Source: Halovivax cerinus
GTDB lineage: Archaea; Halobacteriota; Halobacteria; Halobacteriales; Natrialbaceae
Reading direction: 5' to 3'
Length of the DNA stretch: 64,000 nt
Assembly: GCF_024498195.1 (NCBI RefSeq)
Contig: NZ_CP101824.1
Coordinates: 3,534,001-3,598,000, forward strand
The notes beneath the pieces were generated by a model that saw nothing but the letters and a program-made list of their open reading frames with translations, did not search any database and was not told where the DNA came from. Position 1 is the stretch's first letter. Every line of letters starts with the position of its first letter. Made by a program: the position numbers and the translations under genes. Below are positions 35,930 to 43,125 of the stretch, in pieces.

Positions 35930-36694
35930 TCAGTCGGTGGCGAAGGCGCCGAGCGACGACTGCCGATCGGCCGGTTCGCCGTCTGGATCGAGGACGTGTC
36001 CGACGAGGTCGCGCAGGTCGACGGCGTACGCCGTTCCGCGTCGGTCGAGGACGAGGAGACGTCCCTTGACGCCGAGGACGGTGCCGGTCGCGATCGTCTC
36101 GGTCACCGGACGCGAGGCAAGCGAGAGGCCGTACTCGAACGAGAACCGCTCGATCGGGTCGAACGCCGCGAGCAGTGAGTCCCAGGCGGACTCGTCGACG
36201 CGTTCGGAGAGACCAGCGATCTTTCGACCGACGCGGACGCGGTCGGTGAGGTCGGTCGCCAGTTCCGCCTCGATTTCGCGGGCGATACGGCCGTTTCGAA
36301 CCGTTCGCACGTGGGCTCCGCGGTCCGCCCCTTGCTCTCTGAGGCGCGTTTCGAGGCGTTCGAGGCGTGTCACACCAACCTTGAACGTGTCTGGGGCGAA
36401 CGCGGCGAGATAGATCGCGTGCTCGTCGTAACAGTCCATCTCGTCCTTGAGGCAGGTACCGGTACACCGTGCGCACACCCACGTCGACGTGTGTGCCTCG
36501 CAGTACGGCGTTCCGGCGCGGGTACACGGCACGTGTCGTCCGGACTCGTGGTCGACGACACCCGCGCAATGGCGCTCGCCGAGGCCGAAGTCGATGGTCT
36601 CGCCGCGTTCGAGCGACGCCCGAGAGACAGCCCCGCCGTCGCTTACAAGCAGCGACGAGCCCCGGCCCGCCCGTTCGTAGCCCACGATCTGCAC
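35930..36694 (-). CDS. DUF2797 protein
   Basis: 254 residues. Zinc-binding-like start: ERHCAGVVDHESGRHVPC and HTSTWVCARCTGTCLKDEMDC (several Cys pairs). The conserved YLAAFAPDTFKVGVTRLERLETRLREQGA of DUF2797 follows, which resembles a GIY-YIG-like half-domain (KVGVT, REQGA). The C-terminal 60 residues form a beta-barrel-like domain. The GTG at 36694 (VQIVGYERAG) matches the usual family N-terminus. Function unknown; nucleic acid binding is plausible from the zinc motifs. Confidence 0.85.
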   Translation of the reverse strand: MQIVGYERAGRGSSLLVSDGGAVSRASLERGETIDFGLGERHCAGVVDHESGRHVPCTRAGTPYCEAHTSTWVCARCTGTCLKDEMDCYDEHAIYLAAFAPDTFKVGVTRLERLETRLREQGADRGAHVRTVRNGRIAREIEAELATDLTDRVRVGRKIAGLSERVDESAWDSLLAAFDPIERFSFEYGLSLASRPVTETIATGTVLGVKGRLLVLDRRGTAYAVDLRDLVGHVLDPDGEPADRQSSLGAFATD

Positions 36695-36793
36695 GCCGGA
36701 GGCTACGCGTCCGCGCGCCAAATGCGTGGCGCTCGGTACGGTTAGGGACAGCAGGAGCAAAGATTTAGGGGAAAGCGTGGCGAATGTCGATCG

Positions 36794-37126
36794 ATGACAC
36801 TCGAAGGATCACTCGACGCGGCGACAGACGACGACTCCGTCACGTTCACGCTGACCGTCGAGAACACGGGGAGTGAACCCACAACGGCCCAGTTCTCGGA
36901 CGGCTGTCGGGTTGACGTGGCCGTCTACGACGGTGAGACGGAGATCTGGCGGTACACGGACGGAATGATGTTCATGCAAGTTCTCGGACAGGAGCGGTTC
37001 GAGCCCGGCGACCCCCGAACGTTCGAGGTGACGTGGGACGACCCGACTGCCGGGACGTTCACCGCCGTTGGCGAACTCACCGCAACTGACCGTTCGTGTG
37101 AGGCGCGGACCGACGTCTCGATCTGA
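36794..37126 (+). CDS. BsuPI-type proteinase inhibitor domain protein
   Basis: 110 residues forming one Ig-like domain. VTFTLTVENTGSEPTTAQFSDGCRVDVAVYD, then EIWRYTDGMMFMQVLG and FEPGDPRTFEVTWD follow the BsuPI (intracellular proteinase inhibitor) pattern. No signal peptide, so it is cytoplasmic like the Bacillus inhibitor of the ISP protease. Inhibitory activity here is inference. Divergent from DUF2797. Confidence 0.8.
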   Translation: MTLEGSLDAATDDDSVTFTLTVENTGSEPTTAQFSDGCRVDVAVYDGETEIWRYTDGMMFMQVLGQERFEPGDPRTFEVTWDDPTAGTFTAVGELTATDRSCEARTDVSI

Positions 37127-37314
37127 GTCGCCGTCTCCCTCCTTCGAGACCCGGGTCTCGACTCCGTACGAACTCGATGGGCACGATTCCGTCCCCGGCA
37201 CGGCCGATCTGCGCGACGGGCGCCGGGGCCAACGATCGACCGCTGCACGTCATCGGCGAGCGACGACGGTGAGTGAGGAAAGCATATACGAATCCGGTCC
37301 CAGAAACCGGTGGA

Positions 37315-37515
37315 ATGGCGAACGGAATGACGGTCACTGACGTTCTCGAACGAGTTCGCGAGCGACGACGGTCGAAACAGTGCGCCGAGTGCGAGGGCGT
37401 CGTCGCGATTCAGGGAATTCGCGGCGAGTATCGATGGACCTGTCTCGAGTGCGAGGCGGTCGGGTTCGGCTACCGATCTCGAACGGCGGCCCGAGCGGCC
37501 GTCCGCTCGTCGTAA
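37315..37515 (+). CDS. Zinc-ribbon micro-protein
   Basis: 66 residues. CAECEGVVAIQGIRGEYRWTC followed by LECEAVGFGYRSR gives two CxxC knuckles, flanked by an Arg-rich helix (VLERVRERRRSKQ) and an Ala/Arg tail. Haloarchaea have many such one-domain zinc proteins of unknown role. The ATG at 37315 is used; an ATG at 37327 is also possible. Confidence 0.7.
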   Translation: MANGMTVTDVLERVRERRRSKQCAECEGVVAIQGIRGEYRWTCLECEAVGFGYRSRTAARAAVRSS

Positions 37516-37584
37516 CGGTCCTCACGCTCGGATACAATCGTTCGACGGTCACAGCGTCGGCCGTCGTCTTCGCGGCCTACAACA

Positions 37585-37597
37585 GGCAACGTTTGTC
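37585..37597. promoter_or_regulatory. Dyad copy upstream of the rhodanese gene
   Basis: GGCAACGTTTGTC, identical over 11 bases to the dyad before the cysteine synthase gene (28449-28461). It lies 156 bases before the rhodanese ATG. Confidence 0.35.
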
Positions 37598-37752
37598 GCT
37601 ATCCGCGAGGGCCCACAGGGGCGGTAGATCACGTTCAGGCCCGGCCCGTGAAACCGAACCGGACGCACGGCGACCGGGTCGACGTCATCGCCGACGGCCA
37701 AACCGGACGCCACTGTCAGCACTATTTGGCTGGAGGACGTTCGTCGACGTGC

Positions 37753-38640
37753 ATGACGGACCACGACACCGACGCGCTCGTCACAGCAGACTGGGTCGAA
37801 GCGCATCTCGACGACTTTCGATCGGACGATCCGGCGTATCGCCTGCTCGAAGTGAACAACCCGACGGTAACCGCCGATTCCGACTACACGCCCTACGAGG
37901 ACGGCCACATCCCCGGCGCGACCTTCTTCGACTGGGATGCGGACCTGAGCGATGCAGTGACGCGTGACATCCTCGACAAAGACGCGTTCGAGGCGCTCAA
38001 CAGCGAAGCGGGCATCGCCGAGGACTCGACGGTCGTCTTCTACGGCGGCGGGCGCGTCCCGAACTGGTTCGCGCTCTTTGCCTACTGGGAGTACAAGTAC
38101 TTCGGCCACGACGACGTCCGCGTGATCGACGGCGGAAAGCCCTACTGGGTCGCAAACGACTACCCACTGACCACGGACGTCACCGAGTTCTCCTCGCAGG
38201 AGTACACCGCCTCCGGCCCGTACGAGCACATCCGCGCCTACCGCGAGGACGTCGAGCAGGTCGTCGACGCCGGCCTCCCGCTGGTCGACGTGCGCTCGCC
38301 CGAGGAGTTTACCGGCGAGGTCATCGCGCCCGAGGGACTCATGGAGACCGCCCAGCGCGGCGGCCACATCCCCGGCGCGCAGAACGTCCCCACGACGTCC
38401 GTGCTGAACGACGACGGCACGTTCAAGAGCCCCGACGAACTCCGCCAACTCTACGCTGACGTCGGCATCGACGAGGACCAGTCCGTCGTGACCTACTGCC
38501 GCGTCGGCGAGCGCTCCTCGATCGAGTGGTACGTCCTGGCCGAACTGCTCGGCTTCGACGACGTCCAGAACTACGACGGTTCCTGGACGGAGTGGGGCAA
38601 CCTCATCCGGCAGCCGATCGAGACCGGCGAGGCCGAATAA
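37753..38640 (+). CDS. Thiosulfate sulfurtransferase (two rhodanese domains)
   Basis: 295 residues. The inactive N-terminal rhodanese domain (YRLLEVNNP, YEDGHIPGATFFDWDADLS) and the catalytic C-terminal domain (PLVDVRSPEEFTGEVI, GHIPGAQNVPTTSVL) are followed by the active-site loop TYCRVGERSS, in which the Cys carries the persulfide. CRxGxR-type loops are typical of thiosulfate rather than mercaptopyruvate sulfurtransferases. The ATG at 37753 is supported by a TATA-like CTATTTGG about 27 bases upstream. Confidence 0.93.
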   Translation: MTDHDTDALVTADWVEAHLDDFRSDDPAYRLLEVNNPTVTADSDYTPYEDGHIPGATFFDWDADLSDAVTRDILDKDAFEALNSEAGIAEDSTVVFYGGGRVPNWFALFAYWEYKYFGHDDVRVIDGGKPYWVANDYPLTTDVTEFSSQEYTASGPYEHIRAYREDVEQVVDAGLPLVDVRSPEEFTGEVIAPEGLMETAQRGGHIPGAQNVPTTSVLNDDGTFKSPDELRQLYADVGIDEDQSVVTYCRVGERSSIEWYVLAELLGFDDVQNYDGSWTEWGNLIRQPIETGEAE

Positions 38641-38963
38641 CGGAACGGTCGCCGGTCGAGTCCGTACTGGCGGTCTGTCCACGCTCTTTGCTCTCTGACG
38701 CTCGGTCTCTTGCGCTCACACCCGACGCTGTCGACCGGCTACCGATCGGCCACGCCGAGAGGTGAAATCCCGATCCGGTACTAGACGCCTGCTGCGTCTT
38801 CGACGGGTGTCACTGACACGCTTCTACCAGCTCACACGACGCCTCGGACGGGACCGTTCGCACGAACGAGCGGCGGTACCACACAGTACGGCCCGTGTCC
38901 CCACGAGTCGATGGCGCCTCGAGCCGAAAGGGGTTTTAGTGTTCCTGACCAACCAGTCAGTCA
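38641..38963. promoter_or_regulatory. Intergenic region upstream of the TetR-MATE operon
   Basis: No gene. It contains a perfect palindrome GTGTCACTGACAC at 38807-38819 and, at its right end, the TetR-MATE promoter and operator-like dyad. Confidence 0.5.
38931..38960 (+). promoter_or_regulatory. TetR-MATE promoter with operator-like dyad
   Basis: A TATA-like GGTTTTAGT (38932-38940) lies 27 bases before the GTG start at 38964. The inverted repeat CTGAC-N6-GTCAG (38945-38960) lies between the box and the start codon. The placement fits autorepression by the TetR-type protein. Confidence 0.6.
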
Positions 38964-39707
38964 GTGACCGACGACGCACGCGACGCGATCATGCGCGCGA
39001 CCTACGAGGCGCTCTGTGCGGAGGGCTACAGCGACCTCACCGCCCAGCGGATCGCCGACCGGACCGAGAAGAGCAAGGCGGCGCTGTTCTACCACTACGA
39101 CTCCGTCGACGGCCTCCTCGCATCGTTCATCGAATACCTTCTCACCGGCTACGAGCGTCGCGTCGAGGCCCTAGACGGCGTCCCACCGGAAGAGCGACTC
39201 GCCGCGTACGTGGAGTGGTGGGTCGACATCTCGCCGGACGAGGGGACCGGCCACCACACGGCGATGCTCGAACTGCGCGCGCAGGCGCCGTACAACGAAC
39301 TGTTTCAGGAGAGGTTGCGAGAGAGCGACGAGGCGCTGCGGGATACCCTGGTCGATATCCTGACCGACGGCGTCGAGAGCGGTGCCTTCTCCGAGCACGA
39401 CCCGGAGACTGCGGCCGACTTCCTGCTTGGCGCCTTCGTCGGCGCGAGGATCCGCCACTTCACGCTCGGGCGCGCGGCCTACAGCGAGCGCGCCTACGAG
39501 GCCGCCCGAGCGTACATCGAGACCGAAATCCTCGCCCCGGAGACGACGTACCCCGACGAACCGGCCGTCACGTTTCCGCCGGACGAGCGGTTCACGGACG
39601 CGGCCGACGGGGACGTATCGGAGGACGGTGAGGACGTGACAGAGAGCGACGACCGACGAGAGACCGCGACGGTCGACTCGGCGGACGACCACGAGGGCAC
39701 CGAATGA
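38964..39707 (+). CDS. TetR/AcrR family regulator
   Basis: 247 residues. The N-terminal TetR HTH is DAIMRATYEALCAEGYSDLTAQRIADRTEKSKAALFYHYDS; the ligand domain follows to about residue 195, and the last 50 residues are an acidic disordered tail. A leaderless GTG start fits the TATA-like box. Its stop overlaps the MATE ATG by four bases. It probably represses its own operon through the dyad at 38945-38960 and is released by a drug or metabolite. Confidence 0.92.
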   Translation: MTDDARDAIMRATYEALCAEGYSDLTAQRIADRTEKSKAALFYHYDSVDGLLASFIEYLLTGYERRVEALDGVPPEERLAAYVEWWVDISPDEGTGHHTAMLELRAQAPYNELFQERLRESDEALRDTLVDILTDGVESGAFSEHDPETAADFLLGAFVGARIRHFTLGRAAYSERAYEAARAYIETEILAPETTYPDEPAVTFPPDERFTDAADGDVSEDGEDVTESDDRRETATVDSADDHEGTE

Positions 39708-41182
39708 GTTCGGCGACGGATCGCTCGGTCAACGTCACCGACGGCGACCTGTTCAAGCCGCTGATGGTCCTGTCCGCGCCCATCGTCGGCTCACAGGTAC
39801 TGAACGTCGGCTACAACATGGCCGACACGTTCTGGGTCGGTCGGCTGGGCGGCGACGCGATCGCTGCCCTGTCGTACTCCTGGGCCGTCGTCTTCCTGAT
39901 GATCAGCGTCGGCGGCGGCCTCACCGTCGCGGGCACGGTCCTCATCGCCCAGAACAAGGGCGCGGGCAACACGGAGCGCGCGAGTCACATCGCCGGCCAG
40001 ACGCTCGCGTTCGTCACCGTCGTCGCACTGGCGTTCGCGACGGTCGGGTACCTCCTGACGCCGTGGCTCATGCGAATGGTGGGGGCGGACCCGGGCGGCG
40101 ACGCGTACGCCTACGCCGTCGGGTACACCCGGATCATGTTCGTCGGGATCGCCTTCATGTTCTGGTTCTTCATCTTCGACGCGCTCTCACGGGGCTGGGG
40201 CGACACCCGGACGCCGCTGTACCTGATGGCGATCAGCGTCGGACTCAACGTCGTGATCGATCCCATCCTGATCCTCGGGTTCGACGGAAACCCGCTGTTC
40301 GCCTGGCTCGGCATGACCGACCTCGAGGCGTCGCTGTACGCCGCGACCGGATTCACCGGCTGGGGCGTCGACGGCGCGGCGATCGCGACGATCGGTTCGC
40401 GAGCCGTCGCGGCGGTAATCGGCCTCTTCATGCTCTTCTCGGGGCGTGTCGGGCTCGATCCATCCCTCTCGGACCTGTGGCTCGAACGCGAGACCGTCCG
40501 GAAGATCCTGGACATCGGCGCGCCGACCGCCACCGAGCAGGGCGTTCGGGCGTTCGGGATCACCGTTCTGACGGCGATCATCGCGCTGGCCGGGACCGAG
40601 GCGGTGGCCGCCTACGGGATCGTCACACGACTCTCGTCGCTGCTGTTCATGCCCGCGCTCGGACTCGCCCGCGGGACCGAAACCGTGGTCGGACAGAACT
40701 TAGGGGCCGACCAGGTCGACCGCGCGAAGCGGGCCGTCACGCTGAGTACGATGGTCATCGTCGGTGTTTTCGTCGTGGTCATCGCGATCGCCTATCCCTA
40801 CGCCGAGGCCATCGCGGGCGTCTTCATCACACCCGACGCCGAGAACGCCGACGTCGTGATCGAGTACGCCGCTGCCTACGTCTTCATCGCCGGCCCGTCG
40901 TACGTCTTCCTCGGCGTCTTCCAGATCCTGCTCGGGGGATTACGCGGAAGCGGGTCGACGAAGGCGGCGATGGTCCTCTCCGTACAGGAACTGTGGGTCT
41001 GGCGGATCCCGATCGCGGTCGTCGCCGTCGTCGGGTTCCAGATGGGCGTCGTCGGCGTCTGGTACGCCGTCGCCGTCTCGTTCGTCGCCTCGGCGATCGT
41101 CACCGGCCTCTGGTTCCTCCGCGGAACCTGGACGGACAACGTCGTCACGGACGACGTCGCGACGCCGCTCGCCGGCGACTGA
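39704..41182 (+). CDS. MATE family efflux transporter
   Basis: 492 residues, twelve membrane helices in two related halves. Family features: LFKPLMVLSAPIVGSQVLNVGYNMADTFWVG at the start; ALSYSWAVVFLMISVGGGLTVAG; FGITVLTAIIALAGTEAVAAYGI in the second half; and GLARGTETVVGQNLGA. It exports cationic drugs or metabolites using an ion gradient; the substrate is unknown. Translationally coupled to the TetR-type regulator. Confidence 0.95.
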   Translation: MSSATDRSVNVTDGDLFKPLMVLSAPIVGSQVLNVGYNMADTFWVGRLGGDAIAALSYSWAVVFLMISVGGGLTVAGTVLIAQNKGAGNTERASHIAGQTLAFVTVVALAFATVGYLLTPWLMRMVGADPGGDAYAYAVGYTRIMFVGIAFMFWFFIFDALSRGWGDTRTPLYLMAISVGLNVVIDPILILGFDGNPLFAWLGMTDLEASLYAATGFTGWGVDGAAIATIGSRAVAAVIGLFMLFSGRVGLDPSLSDLWLERETVRKILDIGAPTATEQGVRAFGITVLTAIIALAGTEAVAAYGIVTRLSSLLFMPALGLARGTETVVGQNLGADQVDRAKRAVTLSTMVIVGVFVVVIAIAYPYAEAIAGVFITPDAENADVVIEYAAAYVFIAGPSYVFLGVFQILLGGLRGSGSTKAAMVLSVQELWVWRIPIAVVAVVGFQMGVVGVWYAVAVSFVASAIVTGLWFLRGTWTDNVVTDDVATPLAGD

Positions 41183-41209
41183 TCGCTTCTGCTGCTGATC
41201 CGTTCCCAC

Positions 41210-42490
41210 CTACCACGCAGCCAGTGCCCGTGGGCCGTGGAGCCAGACGAGGACGGTGAGGAAAGCCCCTGCGCCGGTCAGTGCGAACGCGCCGCCGACG
41301 TAGAAGACCGAGGCCATACTCACTTCGTACATGAGCCAGCCGCCGAGTAGGGGCGCGATCACGCTGCCGGGGCGCCAGACGAGTTCGCGGATACCGAAAC
41401 TGGAGGCGACGCCGCCGTCTTCGGTTCCCTCGTCGGCGAACAGCGCCATGCTCGCTGGTTCGCGAAAGCTGTCCGCGACGCCGAGGAGGGCGGAGAGGCA
41501 GACGAGCGGGACGAACGCCGGCGAGACCTCGCCGAAGATCACTACCTCTCCCGGGAGTCCAAGTGTCGCGCCGATCGCCGGCGAAAACGGGACGACCAGG
41601 GCCACGAGCCCGTACGCCGCCCCGCCGGCGAAGACGAACAGTGCGCGCCCGTGACTGTCCGAGAGACGCCCCGTAAACGGTTGACAGCACATGTTGGTGA
41701 ACTTCTCGCTCGTCACGGTGAGCGCGACGGCCAGGCCGCCCCCGTAGCCGAGTCCACCCTGCGCCGCGGCGACGCCGGCGAAGATCGGGATCCACGTTCG
41801 GACGAGCGTCACCGCGAACGCGTACTGAAAGCGGAAGGTCGAGAGGGTGACGATCCGGCGGTTGACCGCGAGATCGCTGAACGGAAACCCCTCGATGCGG
41901 GTTTCGTCGGGGTCGAGGAAGTGATAGACCACGAGCCAGGCGAGGCCCATGATGACCACGATGATCGCGAAGACGGGGCCGAAGCCGACGGCGTCGTAGA
42001 TCCCACCGGCACTCATCCCACCGACGATGGAGGCCGCGAAGCTCGCCGCGTTGGCCTTTCCGATGTGGTTTCCGCGGGTCTCGACCGAGGCGAGTTGGCC
42101 CACCAGGGAGAGGGTCATGAGACCGGCCCCGGTGACGGCGATCCCTTGCAGGGCCCGTACCGCGATGAACGACGCACTGGAATCGACGAACGGGAACGCA
42201 GCGTAGACGAGGACGCCGGCGCCGAGGACAGCGAGCAGGACGGATCGCTTGTCGAATCGATCACCGCCCCAGGCCAGCGGGATCACCGCGACCGTCTGTG
42301 CGAGGGTGAAGCCGGTCGTGTAGAGGCCGACGACGAGTCCCGCGCTGATCGTGAGTCCCAGCACGGAGAACCCCGACGGGTCGAGCTGGTTGATGTACGC
42401 TGGGAGTAACGTGATCAGCGTGATGAAACCGAAGCCCTCGGCGTATCGAGCGAGATACAGTGCGCGGAACTGGGTGCTGGACTCGGCCAC
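41210..42490 (-). CDS. Major facilitator superfamily transporter
   Basis: 426 residues, twelve predicted helices. The loop 2-3 motif is present as WGGDRFDKRSVLL, and FTGRLSDSHGRALFVF is the matching loop in the second half. No substrate-specific motif is recognised; FRALYLARYAEGFGFITLITLLP at the start resembles drug/sugar carriers. Single gene, convergent with MATE. A TATA-like sequence (minus strand near 42513-42523) supports the ATG at 42490. Confidence 0.92.
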   Translation of the reverse strand: MAESSTQFRALYLARYAEGFGFITLITLLPAYINQLDPSGFSVLGLTISAGLVVGLYTTGFTLAQTVAVIPLAWGGDRFDKRSVLLAVLGAGVLVYAAFPFVDSSASFIAVRALQGIAVTGAGLMTLSLVGQLASVETRGNHIGKANAASFAASIVGGMSAGGIYDAVGFGPVFAIIVVIMGLAWLVVYHFLDPDETRIEGFPFSDLAVNRRIVTLSTFRFQYAFAVTLVRTWIPIFAGVAAAQGGLGYGGGLAVALTVTSEKFTNMCCQPFTGRLSDSHGRALFVFAGGAAYGLVALVVPFSPAIGATLGLPGEVVIFGEVSPAFVPLVCLSALLGVADSFREPASMALFADEGTEDGGVASSFGIRELVWRPGSVIAPLLGGWLMYEVSMASVFYVGGAFALTGAGAFLTVLVWLHGPRALAAW

Positions 42491-42906
42491 GCTGGGAGGT
42501 TCGACCGGTCGGTAGAATAGGTTTCGAATCGTAACGCCTGAGGCCCCGGCGTCAGACGTGCGTCTGCCGAACCTTTTTCAACTATTACCACCGACCATAG
42601 CACGGCCGCAACGCTCCAGGTTCGCATCCCATTCCCGTGTCCCTCCTGGGCGTCGGCCCCTTTTCAGACGCGACGCGCCCCGCACTCTGGCGGTCTCACG
42701 CCGTCGGGGTCGATTCCACCGAACCGTCGATCAGTTGGAAGCACCCAGATCGTCCGTCAGGGATCGGTGAGACTCTCGAACGGAACAGCGGGTACGCGTG
42801 CAACGTCGGGCGCGACGACGAAACGGGACGGTTGGCTCCGGATCGGCACTACCCAATCGGAGACGGGTACAGGTCTCTGACCGTGAAACCCACGCGCTCG
42901 TAGTCG
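42491..42906. other. Intergenic region without a clear gene
   Basis: It contains the MFS promoter at its left end and an AT-rich patch (AACCTTTTTCAACTATTACC, near 42570-42590) that could be a promoter or a T-run terminator. Open frames here have random composition. Confidence 0.4.
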
Positions 42907-43107
42907 GTGCAGGCGACGGACGGCGCGACGGTGAACCCGCCCCGCCACGTACGCACCACCGTGACCGAGTCGATCGTCGGAGAAACGCGGCCGTTCTTCG
43001 CCTGCGAAGCGTGCGGAGCGGTGTACGCGCGACGCGAGGAACCGCAACTGTGTCGCCTGTGCGAGGCGACGCTGTTCGTCGTCGTATATCCCGACCGATA
43101 CGCCTGA
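42907..43107 (+). CDS. Small CxxC zinc-finger protein
   Basis: 66 residues from a GTG at 42907, or 48 from a GTG at 42961 (VTESIVGET). FFACEACGAVYARREEPQLCRLCEATLFVVV gives two CxxC knuckles in a rubredoxin-like spacing. It is a single-domain zinc protein of unknown role, convergent with the GNAT gene and only 18 bases from its stop. Confidence 0.65.
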   Translation: MQATDGATVNPPRHVRTTVTESIVGETRPFFACEACGAVYARREEPQLCRLCEATLFVVVYPDRYA

Positions 43108-43125
43108 ACCTGTCACAGGCGACCG

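Noticed and set aside
37549-38682. Long minus-strand frame opposite the rhodanese gene
   Set aside because: Antisense shadow of a strongly conserved two-domain rhodanese; it has no family resemblance.
42558-42903. Small plus-strand frames after the AT-rich patch
   Set aside because: Arg/Pro/Ser-rich, overlapping each other, without motif or start signal.
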